Assembly (NCBI RefSeq): GCF_009827635.1
Contig: NZ_WTYW01000003.1
Location: forward strand, 1 to 64,000
Origin: Parapontixanthobacter aurantiacus
Lineage (GTDB): Bacteria > Pseudomonadota > Alphaproteobacteria > Sphingomonadales > Sphingomonadaceae
Reading direction: 5' to 3'
Length of the DNA stretch: 64,000 bases
Position 1 is the first letter of the stretch. The number at the start of each line of letters is the position of its first letter. The position numbers were made by a program, and so were the translations under genes. A model generated the notes under the pieces. The model saw only the letters and a program-made list of their open reading frames with translations. It was not told where the DNA came from and did not search any database. Positions 17,477 to 26,001 of the stretch are shown piece by piece.

Positions 17477-18328
17477 ATGACCGAACTGACCGTCGCCGCG
17501 CTTCAATGCGAATTGTCTTCACCCGACGAGGCCGATAATATCGGTGCCGTTTCCGCCCTCGTCGAGGAAGCGGCGGCAAAGGGTGCGCAGATCGTCTGCC
17601 CGCCCGAACTCTTTGCCGGTCCCTATTTCTGCAAGACGGAGGATGAGGCCCTGTTCGCGCGTGCCCGGCCCACGGCCGAGCATCCCAGCGTCCTTGCCAT
17701 GCAGAAACTGGCCGCGAAGCTGAAGGTCGCCATCCCGACGAGCTTCTTCGAACGCGATGGACACCATTACTACAACACGCTGGCAATGATTGCGCCGGAT
17801 GGCGAAATCATGGGGACATACCGCAAGAGCCATATTCCCGATGGGCCGGGCTACGAGGAAAAATACTACTTCCGCCCCGGCAATGACGGTTTCAAGGTGT
17901 GGCAGGTCTGCGGGACCACGATCGGCGTCGGCATCTGCTGGGACCAGTGGTATCCCGAAACCGCGCGGGTCATGGCCCTGCTGGGCGCGGAAGTGCTGTT
18001 CTATCCGACCGCAATCGGCTCCGAACCCTATGATGCCGATTTCGACACGAGCCGGATGTGGCGCCGCGCGATGGTCGGCCATGCCGTCTCCAACTGCATG
18101 CCGGTGGTCGCCTGCAACCGCATCGGGACGGAAGACGGGCAGACCTTCTACGGCCACAGCTTCATCACCAACGAATGGGGCGATTACCTCGCGGAAACGG
18201 GCACAAGCGAGACGAAGGCGCTGATCGCGACGCTCGATCTTGCGACCGCTGCGCGCCACCGGGCGGGAATGGGCTTCTTCCGCGACCGCCGCCCGCAGCT
18301 TTATGGCCGGATCTGCGAGGATCGGTAA
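17477..18328 (+). CDS. aguB: N-carbamoylputrescine amidase
   Basis: 283 residues from the ATG at 17477; a longer in-frame start at 17456 is less likely. The nitrilase-superfamily catalytic triad is visible: Glu44 (CPPELFAG), Lys117 (TYRKSHIPDGPGYEEKYYF) and Cys154 (GVGICWDQWYPE). The K-motif context and FWQ-like TAIGSEP are typical of AguB, which converts N-carbamoylputrescine to putrescine, CO2 and NH3 in the agmatine route. No agmatine deiminase gene is adjacent. The start lies 134 bp after the methyltransferase stop. Confidence 0.88.
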   Translation: MTELTVAALQCELSSPDEADNIGAVSALVEEAAAKGAQIVCPPELFAGPYFCKTEDEALFARARPTAEHPSVLAMQKLAAKLKVAIPTSFFERDGHHYYNTLAMIAPDGEIMGTYRKSHIPDGPGYEEKYYFRPGNDGFKVWQVCGTTIGVGICWDQWYPETARVMALLGAEVLFYPTAIGSEPYDADFDTSRMWRRAMVGHAVSNCMPVVACNRIGTEDGQTFYGHSFITNEWGDYLAETGTSETKALIATLDLATAARHRAGMGFFRDRRPQLYGRICEDR

Positions 18329-18338
18329 CGCGACCCTC

Positions 18339-18773
18339 ATGCACAACGACCGGCTCAATCGGTTGTACGAGGCCGCGATAGAAGCGGCGACGGCGTTGCT
18401 CGAAAAGAACGGGTCGTTCTTTCCCATTCTGTTCGAGATGCGCCCGCCCGGCACGATCACCTCGGTCGCCGTCCTCGACATGCGGCAGACGAGACCGGGA
18501 GCGGACGTCGTCGAAAACTATGTGGAACTGATGCGCGAACGTGCCGCTGCCGGCATGATTTCGGCGAGCGCCATCGTCGTCGACCTCGCGAGCGCGATTT
18601 CCGGCGGATCGACACCCGTAGCAGCCATCTCGGTGCGGTTGAGGGCGCTTGAGCACGCTCTCGACATCACTGTGCCCTATCGCATGGAGCGGAGCGGCAT
18701 TATCAAGCGAAAACGGATAGTTGCGCTCGATACGCCGCGATCGCAAGCGGTCGAAATCGACGTTTTCATGTGA
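18339..18773 (+). CDS. Hypothetical protein upstream of folK
   Basis: 144 residues from the ATG at 18339, only 10 nt after the amidase stop, so probably in the same operon. Alpha/beta composition, no signal peptide or membrane helix. Recognisable stretches are MHNDRLNRLYEAAIEAATAL, FFPILFEMRPPG and VAAISVRLRALEHALD. The stop overlaps the GTG start of folK (ATGTGA). I do not recognise the family. Confidence 0.7.
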   Translation: MHNDRLNRLYEAAIEAATALLEKNGSFFPILFEMRPPGTITSVAVLDMRQTRPGADVVENYVELMRERAAAGMISASAIVVDLASAISGGSTPVAAISVRLRALEHALDITVPYRMERSGIIKRKRIVALDTPRSQAVEIDVFM

Positions 18774-19285
18774 CTTTCGAGTGTTCCTCCTTACCGCATC
18801 GCTATCTGCTAGCGCTCGGCTCGAACCGCAGGCTTGCCCGGATCGGGGGGCCGCGCGCCGTACTCGATCGTGCGATGAAATACTTGGATTTGAATGGCTT
18901 GGCGCTTGTCTCCGCCTCGCGCATCCACGATACCGCCCCCATCGGACCCTCGCAGCGCCGCTATGCCAATGCTGCCGCCCTCGTCGCGAGTGCTCTCAAA
19001 CCCGAGGGAATGCTCGAGAGAATTCGCCGAATCGAAAAGGATTTCAACAGGTTACGTCGGGGGCAGCGGTGGCGCGAACGCACGCTTGACCTCGACATCG
19101 TGCTGTGGAACGGCGGTATTTTCGCCTCCGAGGACCTTCTGATCCCCCATCCCGCGTTCCGCGAACGTTCCTTCGTCCTGACCCCCGCAAGCGAAGTCGC
19201 GCGGGATTGGCGCGATCCGGTGACGGGGTTCACGATCGCCCAGCTCCTTGCGCGCTTGACCAAGCCCGCTCCCGCGCTTAGGTGA
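18770..19285 (+). CDS. folK: 2-amino-4-hydroxy-6-hydroxymethyldihydropteridine diphosphokinase
   Basis: 171 residues with the HPPK signature: LLALGSNRR near the start, RRYANAAALV (from the N-A region), RWRERTLDLDIVLW (R...DLDI catalytic and metal-binding motif) and LIPHPAFRERSFVL. It pyrophosphorylates hydroxymethyldihydropterin in folate synthesis. The GTG start overlaps the upstream stop, which indicates translational coupling. The end lies 42 nt before tRNA-Lys. Confidence 0.92.
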   Translation: MTFECSSLPHRYLLALGSNRRLARIGGPRAVLDRAMKYLDLNGLALVSASRIHDTAPIGPSQRRYANAAALVASALKPEGMLERIRRIEKDFNRLRRGQRWRERTLDLDIVLWNGGIFASEDLLIPHPAFRERSFVLTPASEVARDWRDPVTGFTIAQLLARLTKPAPALR

Positions 19286-19327
19286 GCGCGCGTGCCGCCG
19301 GTCACAGACCGCTGCCGCCCTTGGTGC

Positions 19328-19403
19328 GGGCCCTTAGCTCAGTCGGTAGAGCAACTGACTTTTAATCAGTAGGTCGCTGGTTCGAACCCAGCAGGGCTCA
19401 CCA
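19328..19403 (+). tRNA. tRNA-Lys (anticodon UUU)
   Basis: 76 nt with encoded CCA. The acceptor stem GGGCCCT pairs with AGGGCTC (one G-U), the D-arm contains AGCTCAGTCGGTAGAGC, and the anticodon loop CTTTTAA gives anticodon TTT. The T-arm has GTTCGAACC. It sits after folK and immediately before the AT-rich mini-element, so it is a likely integration target. Confidence 0.96.
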
Positions 19404-19449
19404 ATATTTCAATACGTTAGTCGTGTAGCTTAATGCATAGGTTTGCGCT

Positions 19450-19468
19450 GGCAACCAAATAGCAACCA
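19450..19468. repeat. GGCAACCA/AGCAACCA direct repeats next to tRNA-Lys
   Basis: Two copies of GCAACCA lie 11 nt apart (19451 and 19462), about 50 nt downstream of the tRNA 3' end. Short direct repeats in this position often act as arm-type binding sites for a tyrosine integrase at a tRNA-borne attachment site. That reading is inference; no integrase gene is seen here. Confidence 0.35.
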
Positions 19469-19505
19469 TTGCCGGATCATGCGACAGCTGCCAAGTTTGG
19501 GTAGA

Positions 19506-20003
19506 CTAAACCTTCCCAAACCACGGTTCGAACGTGTTGTTTTGCAGTTTTCTAGTTATCTCGTCGGTGGATCCTGACTGGTAAAGAAATCCTATGAGCA
19601 GGTGTGCTGGAACATCATGCTTGTGTGCATACGCGAACTGCCTTGCGAAACGCGACACACCCTTAGCATCGATGACATCGAAATGCGGATCTATCGCAAG
19701 CAAGCCGTAATGAAATTCGTTTCCTCGATAGAAGATGTGACTTGGATCGACGTCCATCTTTCGGACAATACTCGTTATGATGGTGTGCCCGCCTTGAGCA
19801 GTAATTGTCCGGCGTAGTAATTTATACGCCTCAGTTTTAAAGAATCCTAAGCGATTTTCAAACGGACTAGCCGCACCAGTTCTTTGGATACGTAAAGCGT
19901 CTGCAATTATGCGATCAGCTTTATCTTCAAAGTTAGCAGTTGCGATCCCGATCCTCGAGATTGGCATAGACCCAATACCTCCTCGCACGAACTTACTCGG
20001 CAT
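19506..20003 (-). CDS. Hypothetical protein in tRNA-linked element
   Basis: 165 residues, soluble, in AT-rich DNA unlike the folK side. Stretches include ADRIIADALRIQRTGAASPF, ITAQGGHTIITSIVRKM and SRFARQFAYAHKHDVPAHLL. It has no integrase RHRxxY motif and no recognised domain. It is read toward the tRNA and diverges from the HTH/Rep operon with a 141-bp gap. A regulator or accessory protein of the element is possible but unsupported. Confidence 0.55.
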   Translation of the reverse strand: MPSKFVRGGIGSMPISRIGIATANFEDKADRIIADALRIQRTGAASPFENRLGFFKTEAYKLLRRTITAQGGHTIITSIVRKMDVDPSHIFYRGNEFHYGLLAIDPHFDVIDAKGVSRFARQFAYAHKHDVPAHLLIGFLYQSGSTDEITRKLQNNTFEPWFGKV

Positions 20004-20144
20004 CGCATCTAAATGCGAGCCGTTTCTGCGACGGTGCAGTCCTTGACCGTCGCAGAGTAAAGCGTTGCAAACTTTTTTCGGAAGGTGGAGTTCAGTTACT
20101 CAGTGCTCGTCCGAGAAGGTATTTTTTTCGGTTAAACGCCGAGC

Positions 20145-20483
20145 ATGACTGAACAACGAAATAGAACCGAAAGCACGCCAGAAGGTGCACGTTGGCTCAC
20201 GGAAGCACAGACTGCTGCTCGTTTAAATATGAGCGTTAAATGGCTTCAGAAAGATCGCGGCGGCGCGCGACTAATTAGGTATGCAAAATTTGGCTCAGCG
20301 GTTCGATATGCCCTCGAAGACATCGAAAAGTTTGAGCGAAACAACTTCTGCGAGCCAAGCCAAAGCAGTTCGCCTGCCGCAACCACAACTAGCCAGCGAA
20401 GCCAAAACAGGATCGGTCGAGCAATTGGGGATAAGAATTGTTCGCTCTCTTCAAGCGAGCGCAGCGGGCGGTCGTCATGTTAG
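20145..20483 (+). CDS. Excisionase-like helix-turn-helix protein
   Basis: 112 residues. Residues 15-65 fit the HTH_17/MerR-like excisionase pattern: WLTEAQTAARLNMSVKWLQK, then a basic wing with IRYAKFGSAVRYALEDIEKF. The C-terminal half is Ser/Gln-rich and probably disordered. Its stop overlaps the ATG of the Rep-like gene (ATGTTAG), so the two are coupled. A role in controlling replication or excision of the element is likely. Confidence 0.7.
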   Translation: MTEQRNRTESTPEGARWLTEAQTAARLNMSVKWLQKDRGGARLIRYAKFGSAVRYALEDIEKFERNNFCEPSQSSSPAATTTSQRSQNRIGRAIGDKNCSLSSSERSGRSSC

Positions 20484-21427
20484 ACTCGCGAGGATCGCGA
20501 AGTTTTAAACGCGAACTAAACGCTTTAGCGCCCCTAGTAACCCGCAAGGACAAGGCGACTGCGCGCATTGTTCAACAGGCCGCTCATTCGCTCAGACAGC
20601 GATCACCTGGTCGGCCGAGCGTAGCCGACGTTAAGCTCCCACCCATGGAGTATCGCCTTTCTACAAACGGAGAGGGGTTCGATCCAAAAGCCAAGCAGCT
20701 CAAGGAAATCCAACGTCGCATAATCGATTTGCGTTTAAAAAACGACTCATCGTTGTGGGTTCAATACGCTCACGAATTAGCCAATATTTTGGAGTTTCAG
20801 GACCCGAAGCACCCATACCCATCGATTGCCAACCCGCTGTACATGCGAGAGAGAAGAGACTGCGTAATCGGCAATGTTTACCGGCTTCTTTGCGTAAACG
20901 AGCCTGACAGCTGCGGTATGTTCACCGTCGTTCGGCAGGAATGGGCAACGTACGCTGGTGATCTCTTCGACGTAGATCCCAAATCCCTTCTGGACCAGTT
21001 CCGGCAAGATGTGCGTAATGAAATGCGCGGTGATAACGTGGGTTGGCTTTTCGCTGCAATTGAAGCGTCGTTCGATCCGAAAACCAACTGTTATCAATTT
21101 CACATTCACGGAGTCGCGACCGACCGCCACCGTGCCGCCATCGATAAGCTTCGAAAGCGCAAAGCATACCAACCTTGGGAAGGAATACCCGGTATTCCGG
21201 ACTGCAAGCGCCCCATACTTATTACGCGGCAGCCGTTGACCAATCTACCCAGCGCTCTCGGCTACATTCTCAAACCGTTCTGGAAGCTGCGCGGCCCCGG
21301 CCCCGGCGTGCGCCTGCCGCCTCAAGAACACGTACGCGCGCTTCTGTGGCTGCATCGCCAACGCCTTCAAAGAATCACATTGATGATGGGCCTGTCCGTT
21401 CGCAATGGCCAGATACTCGAAAAATAA
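20477..21427 (+). CDS. Replication-initiator-like protein with HxH motif
   Basis: 316 residues from the ATG at 20477, chosen because it overlaps the HTH gene stop. Features of a HUH-type rolling-circle initiator are visible near the C-terminal third: YQFHIHGVATDRHRAAIDKL (His-x-His metal site) followed about 50 residues later by SALGYILKPFWK, which may carry the catalytic Tyr with a Lys three residues on. The N-terminal 100 residues are basic. The family cannot be named from sequence alone; a RepA-type or phage Rep function fits the neighbouring DUF927 helicase. Confidence 0.55.
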   Translation: MLDSRGSRSFKRELNALAPLVTRKDKATARIVQQAAHSLRQRSPGRPSVADVKLPPMEYRLSTNGEGFDPKAKQLKEIQRRIIDLRLKNDSSLWVQYAHELANILEFQDPKHPYPSIANPLYMRERRDCVIGNVYRLLCVNEPDSCGMFTVVRQEWATYAGDLFDVDPKSLLDQFRQDVRNEMRGDNVGWLFAAIEASFDPKTNCYQFHIHGVATDRHRAAIDKLRKRKAYQPWEGIPGIPDCKRPILITRQPLTNLPSALGYILKPFWKLRGPGPGVRLPPQEHVRALLWLHRQRLQRITLMMGLSVRNGQILEK

Positions 21428-21440
21428 TACGACCGTTTGA

Positions 21441-21463
21441 ACACTAATTGTCAGTTTTAGTGT
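21441..21463. promoter_or_regulatory. Inverted repeat ACACTAA/TTAGTGT before a 5-codon ORF
   Basis: A perfect 7-bp inverted repeat with a 9-nt spacer lies just downstream of the Rep-like gene. It is followed by AGGAGGTATACC, a very strong ribosome-binding site, and a 5-codon frame (ATG at 21482, TAA at 21497-21499). This could be a leader or attenuator for the helicase gene at 21756. The rest of 21428-21755 has no clear gene except the Cys-rich frame noted separately. Confidence 0.4.
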
Positions 21464-21530
21464 CCATATAGGAGGTATACCATGATGAATACTAGCTAAT
21501 TGCTACACTTTTAGTTCTTTATGGAAATAA

Positions 21531-21692
21531 CACTGTTCGCCGTGTGTAAAGTGCGTTGAACCTGACTTCAACGCTGGCTTTACTGTGTTCTGCGCAAACG
21601 GCGTCGCTGATCTTCCCATAGACCGTCTTCGCTGCTGCGGAGGCTCCCATGGAGCGAACGCTTCAATCCAAACCCGGACGTGTTTTGAATAA
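21531..21692 (+). other. Cys-rich open frame without start codon
   Basis: This frame, between the stop at 21528 and TAA at 21692, reads CSPCVKCVEPDFNAGFTVFC, then DLPIDRLRCCGGSHGA. The CxxCxxC plus a later CC pair suggest a zinc-binding protein. There is no usable ATG, GTG or TTG at its 5' end. It is either a decayed gene or one missing a base upstream. Confidence 0.25.
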
Positions 21693-21755
21693 CGACAGAA
21701 CGCAATGCGAGCAACTGCGCGCTGCTTCGGGGACTCCTCCAGAGGAATAATACTA

Positions 21756-23381
21756 ATGACACATTCATTTTCAATATCCGATGCAAACATCGCAAAGTTA
21801 CGTATTGACGGCCGTCGAAATCGATTGAACGGCAAGCGATACATACAGGTCAAAGCGCTCGAGAAGTCCAAAGCGGTTATTACTTCCCGGTGGTACGATT
21901 ACAGCGACTTTGTCTCTTCGACAGCCGCAAAACGCGCTTTGGCTAATGAGAACATCGTTCTCGCCAAAGATAGCTATGTTCAACTAAGCGATGAGGTTGC
22001 TGAGTACGATGGGTTTCAAACAACTGTGGTATGTGAGCAGCCGGGATGGAACGGAACTTTCTTCGCCTTCGCCGACGGAAATTTGATCGGCTCGAAAGAT
22101 GATGTGAAACCGATAGCCATTTTCAAAGCAGACAAGACACTACTGGGCGTGAATGGTGACCACAATACGTGGAAGACCGAAGTCGCAGATTTGCTTTCGA
22201 GTCACCATCTCGCGGAAGTGGCTATGATGCTGGGCTTCTGCGCTGCGCTTTTGCCATTTGACAGTCGCGACATGAATTTCGGTATTGAGTTCGCAGGCGA
22301 GCGCGCCACGGGCAAATCCACCTTGCTGGACTGCGTGGCTTCAATTGCAGGACCGCCAAATAGATATGTGGTCAGTATGAATGCAACGACCAACGCGCTT
22401 GATGCTATGATGCCGCGATACCGGCATATGCCTTTTCTGCTTGACGAAGCCAACCTCGTGACGCTGGCTAGCGGAAGTAAAGGGGGCCGAGATATCGCTT
22501 CGCTGATATTCCAGTTGAGCGAAGGTCGATCGAAAAAGCGTCTCGGGCAGGAAGAAAAGGCAGCAGGTCAATTCACGTTTCTTATGTCGACCAACCGTCC
22601 ATGGCACGAGAATGCGCGGCAGCTGGATAGTGAAATTGCGCGCGCCGTTGCAGACCGAATGATGACCATCAAGGTCAGAAGGAAGGAGAAGGGCGGAGTC
22701 TTCAATCGGAAAGTAACGTGGGATTCAACCGTCGCTGATTTCTGTCAGCGGCTGTCGCAAGCGATAGCGCGTAACCACGGAACAGCGTTGCCGCATTTTG
22801 TAAGCTTTTTGACGGAGCAGGAGGCGAAGCACGGTCCGGGTTGGACAGATGCGCAGGTGCGGGAGAAGGCGGCGCAGTTTAAAAAAGACATCAGGCGCTG
22901 GCCGAACATTGTCGTCGAAGACCGTGTTCTGCATTCGTTCGCCATGATCTACGCCGCCGGTGAGATAGCTATTGCAAGCGGCGCGCTGCCCAACTCCTTC
23001 ACGCCGAACAAATCGGTACGCATGGCCTTACGGCGGACATTGAGCGCCCGCGAACAAATTATCGAACCCATCGATTTGCTTCGAGCGCTCGTAGACGATG
23101 AGGACGTGCTCGACCTTCGCAATAGTCTGACATCGGCTAGCAAGAAAGATATCGATTTGGCGTCAGGGATCATCAAAGAGAATTATGGGATGGACGAATT
23201 TCTGCTGACACGCGAGCAGATTGCACGTCTACCCATCGATAGGACGGCGTTGCTGAATGACCCTGAAGTTCGCAAAGTCATGTTCTATGAAGGGGGTCGT
23301 AACACGGTCAAGCGCAAGCTCACCGGGCATGATGACCGCAATCGTTACGTTTGCATCAACCTTCGTCGTCTCCTTGGGTAG
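21756..23381 (+). CDS. DUF927-type P-loop helicase/primase-like protein
   Basis: 541 residues from the ATG at 21756, with AGAGGA about 9 nt upstream. Residues 80-320 match DUF927, an AAA/SF3-like ATPase domain in phage and plasmid replication genes: GWNGTFFAFADG, Walker A GERATGKS (181-188), Walker B FLLDEANL (228-234), and SEGRSKKRLG then FLMSTNRPW as a sensor-like motif. The C-terminal 200 residues are helical and basic. It probably unwinds DNA for replication of the element together with the Rep-like protein. Confidence 0.8.
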   Translation: MTHSFSISDANIAKLRIDGRRNRLNGKRYIQVKALEKSKAVITSRWYDYSDFVSSTAAKRALANENIVLAKDSYVQLSDEVAEYDGFQTTVVCEQPGWNGTFFAFADGNLIGSKDDVKPIAIFKADKTLLGVNGDHNTWKTEVADLLSSHHLAEVAMMLGFCAALLPFDSRDMNFGIEFAGERATGKSTLLDCVASIAGPPNRYVVSMNATTNALDAMMPRYRHMPFLLDEANLVTLASGSKGGRDIASLIFQLSEGRSKKRLGQEEKAAGQFTFLMSTNRPWHENARQLDSEIARAVADRMMTIKVRRKEKGGVFNRKVTWDSTVADFCQRLSQAIARNHGTALPHFVSFLTEQEAKHGPGWTDAQVREKAAQFKKDIRRWPNIVVEDRVLHSFAMIYAAGEIAIASGALPNSFTPNKSVRMALRRTLSAREQIIEPIDLLRALVDDEDVLDLRNSLTSASKKDIDLASGIIKENYGMDEFLLTREQIARLPIDRTALLNDPEVRKVMFYEGGRNTVKRKLTGHDDRNRYVCINLRRLLG

Positions 23382-23416
23382 GACAGATTTTCTGCTGGCT
23401 TCCTTCGCGAAGTTGA

Positions 23417-23446
23417 ATGCCGCGCCACTGCGAGGCGGCGCGGCAT
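23417..23446. terminator. 10-bp GC-rich stem-loop after the DUF927 gene
   Basis: ATGCCGCGCC, a 10-nt loop, then GGCGCGGCAT, 36 nt after the stop codon. It is a strong hairpin but lacks a T-run, so it could be a terminator or a single-strand origin-like structure of the element. No gene is seen in the rest of 23382-23708. Confidence 0.45.
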
Positions 23447-23708
23447 ATTACGTATAGCGACCAGCGATGTGTTTCGACAGTCATGACAATTCATCACTTT
23501 CAACATAGTTCGATATGTCTGAATTTTGGGCCGGTTGCGGACACTACGCTCTGAATCCCCCGAGGGCAGAAACCTGCCATTCGATATAACATCCACAGGC
23601 GGAGCGGCTTTGGCCCCGCTAAAAAGTTATCCCGCAGAGAGTGGACCAGCGGTCGCGGCTACTGCAGCCGCTCGGCGCCAGATTTGCTAAGGCACAGAAA
23701 AGTAACCC

Positions 23709-23737
23709 TTGACGCAATAATCCTAGTGCACTAGTTC
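23709..23737 (+). promoter_or_regulatory. Promoter/operator of the GntR-ABC operon
   Basis: TTGACG (23709) is a good -35 box. Between it and the gene lies the perfect 12-bp palindrome CTAGTGCACTAG (23723-23734), which overlaps where a -10 box would fall. GntR regulators of the YtrA type usually repress their own ABC operon at such a site, so autorepression is the likely logic. Confidence 0.5.
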
Positions 23738-23760
23738 ACCGATACAATTCGGGAAGTTCA

Positions 23761-24162
23761 GTGCATCTAACGATTGATCCATCGCAGCCTCGACCGATCT
23801 ACGTCCAGCTCATGGATGAAGTGCGACGGCTGATTGTTCTGGGGGAGCTTAAGTCCGACATGCCATTGCCATCCGTGCGCCAGCTTGCAGCTGATCTGCG
23901 TCTGAACCCCAACACGATCGTTCAGGCCTATCGCGAGCTCGAGCGTGAAGGTGTCGTTTACGTGCGCCGCGGCCATGGGACGTTCGTCTCGGCGCAACTG
24001 AAGCTGCCCGAAGAGCGTAAGCGTATCCTGGCCAATGTCGTCGCCCGGGCCCTGATCGAGGCGCAGCGCAACGGCATCTCTCCCGACGAGTTCGCCGCCG
24101 GCATCATCGAAGCCACTCAGCCCGCCTCCAAGGCTCTGGTAAAGCAGGCGAAGGAAGCCTGA
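23761..24162 (+). CDS. GntR-family (YtrA-type) transcriptional regulator
   Basis: 133 residues from a GTG start. The winged helix covers residues 5-75: PIYVQLMDEVRRLIVLGEL, LPSVRQLAADLRLNPNTIVQ and the wing VVYVRRGHGTFVS. The C-terminal tail is short (about 55 residues), as in the YtrA subfamily, with no ligand domain. It starts an operon with the ABC ATPase (1 nt gap) and permease, which it probably represses. Confidence 0.9.
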   Translation: MHLTIDPSQPRPIYVQLMDEVRRLIVLGELKSDMPLPSVRQLAADLRLNPNTIVQAYRELEREGVVYVRRGHGTFVSAQLKLPEERKRILANVVARALIEAQRNGISPDEFAAGIIEATQPASKALVKQAKEA

Positions 24163-24163
24163 G

Positions 24164-25063
24164 ATGGACAGCGCGATCAAAACTTCTGCACTTACGAAGC
24201 GCTATGGACACCACCGCGCGCTGACAGATGTCGACTTCTCAGTACCCGAAGGCGCGGTGTGCTTGCTGGCGGGAACAAACGGTGCCGGCAAGACCACTTT
24301 ACTGCGCATTCTAATCAACCTTGAGCGGCGCACGACAGGCGCTTGCGAGGTCCTTGGCCTGGACCCGGCATGCAACGGTGCGGCGGTCCGGGCCCAGGTC
24401 GGGTTCGTTTCTGAAACGACCGATTGGGGCTATGGCTGGCTGCGCGTCGGGGAGATGCTGGCCCACGTCGCCAGCTACTACCCCTCGTGGGATCGCCAAT
24501 ATGCGCTCCATCTCGTGCAGATCCTCGACGTCCGCATGGAACGGCGGCTGAAGGCGTTGTCGAAGGGCCAGAGGCGCTGCGTGCAAATCGTCGCCGCGCT
24601 GGCGCACCGACCACAGCTTCTCCTCCTCGACGAGCCGACGGACGGGCTTGATCCGCTAGTCCGTGATCGCACGCTGCGCCTCTTCACAGAGCACACAGCC
24701 GATACCGGCTGTACCGCAGTGGTTTCAACCCACCTGGTTTCCGAAGTGGCGCAACTGGCCGACCACGTCGCCATCCTGCGCTCCGGCGCCATGCTTCATC
24801 AAGAGCCGGTCGAGCGCATGCTCGGCGAACTTCACCGGCTGGAACTGGATGCGCCATCCGGCTGGTCCGCACCATCCGAGCTTCAGACTGCAGTCCTGCG
24901 GCAAGACCATGCGATTGGCCGCTCGCCCACGCTCCTAGTGACGGGCCAACTCGCTTTGATTCAGCCGCTCATCACGAAATCGGGTGCTACTATTCGCCAC
25001 GCCGGAAGGCTCGATCTCTCCGAGGCAGTGGTTGCCCGCCTTCGGTCGGAGCCGAAGTCATGA
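24164..25063 (+). CDS. ABC transporter ATP-binding protein
   Basis: 299 residues: Walker A GTNGAGKT (37-44), signature LSKGQRRCVQI, Walker B LLLLDEPTDGLDP, and a switch His in VVSTHLVSEV. The family resembles YtrB/CcmA-type ATPases partnered with a GntR regulator. The C-terminal 80 residues are an extra domain common in bacitracin- or lipid-related exporters. It overlaps the permease gene by 4 bp (ATGA) and so is coupled to it. Confidence 0.92.
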   Translation: MDSAIKTSALTKRYGHHRALTDVDFSVPEGAVCLLAGTNGAGKTTLLRILINLERRTTGACEVLGLDPACNGAAVRAQVGFVSETTDWGYGWLRVGEMLAHVASYYPSWDRQYALHLVQILDVRMERRLKALSKGQRRCVQIVAALAHRPQLLLLDEPTDGLDPLVRDRTLRLFTEHTADTGCTAVVSTHLVSEVAQLADHVAILRSGAMLHQEPVERMLGELHRLELDAPSGWSAPSELQTAVLRQDHAIGRSPTLLVTGQLALIQPLITKSGATIRHAGRLDLSEAVVARLRSEPKS

Positions 25064-25941
25064 GCCCAGTTCGGGATCATCCCGCGAGCCTTGGCCGCCA
25101 GCTTGTCGAGCAGATCAGGATTACCGGCCGAAGCCTTCGGCGTGAGGCGCTGGCGCTAATCGTCATTCTCCTAGTCCTGACGGCCATCGGCCTCTTCGAA
25201 GCGATCCGCGGGGGAGCCGGACTTAATGCCGATCCCGAGCTTCTCCTGGCCGTCCTGCCGCTCGCGCTGCTTCTGCCCTTCGCCATCTGGCGAGCAGAGC
25301 CGGCGTTCGCCGATGCGTTCGTCTGGTTCATGCCAGTTAGTCGTCAAAGGGTGGCGGCGACAAAGGTGGTAGCGGGCGCATTCTGGCTGCTCGTGCTCGT
25401 TCTGCTTGTATTCGCCTGGATTGCAGCACTTGCACTAGGAAGCGGCGGCTCGATGGGCGAGACCGAACAGCGCTTGGTGGGCGATGCCAGCACATCTTTC
25501 ACGCAACTCGAGTTGCGCAGATGGAGCCCGCCCGTCTGGCTTTGGTTCGTGCCGGTCTTCTCCGCTTTGATCGTCTATCTTCTGGCAAGTGCGGCATTAC
25601 TCGGGCTCCGGCATCCGCTCCGAATACTCGGCGTCGTGCTGTTCGGTGGCGCGATGTTGCTGGCGATCGTCTTTGTGGCGTCACCGGGCGGCGCGGTCGG
25701 GCAGTCGCTCATGCGGTGGCAGGACCTCGCAGCGAACGGTTCGCTGGGGTACAACGTCGCGTTGACGGCCGGTGTGTCCAGCCTGAGTGATGAATGGATG
25801 CGTGCTGATGGGCAGACCGTTTCGGTATGGCGCGATTTGCCCAGCTTGCGGAGTTGGGCCACGGCGATGCTGTCTTGGTTCGCCGCCGCGGTGATCCTCC
25901 TGCTGGCGGCGATCGCCCGCCATCGGGAGCGAACGGGATAA
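25060..25941 (+). CDS. ABC transporter permease
   Basis: 293 residues with about six hydrophobic helices: LIVILLVLTAIGLFEAI, LLLAVLPLALLLPFAIW, FWLLVLVLLVFAWIAALAL, LWFVPVFSALIVYLLASA, ILGVVLFGGAMLLAIVF and a last helix near the C-terminus. It is the membrane partner of the ATPase upstream (ATGA overlap). The exported substrate is unknown; such GntR-linked exporters often serve envelope stress or antibiotic resistance, which is inference here. Confidence 0.85.
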   Translation: MSPVRDHPASLGRQLVEQIRITGRSLRREALALIVILLVLTAIGLFEAIRGGAGLNADPELLLAVLPLALLLPFAIWRAEPAFADAFVWFMPVSRQRVAATKVVAGAFWLLVLVLLVFAWIAALALGSGGSMGETEQRLVGDASTSFTQLELRRWSPPVWLWFVPVFSALIVYLLASAALLGLRHPLRILGVVLFGGAMLLAIVFVASPGGAVGQSLMRWQDLAANGSLGYNVALTAGVSSLSDEWMRADGQTVSVWRDLPSLRSWATAMLSWFAAAVILLLAAIARHRERTG

Positions 25942-26001
25942 ATCAGCCGAGTTGGACCTGCTCGCCGGGAGGGAACCCGGCTTCTCAGAGGAAATCAGAT
26001 A

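Noticed and set aside
19506-20003. Possible integrase of the tRNA-Lys element
   Set aside because: The protein has no R-H-R-Y tyrosine recombinase motifs and no serine-recombinase catalytic motif.
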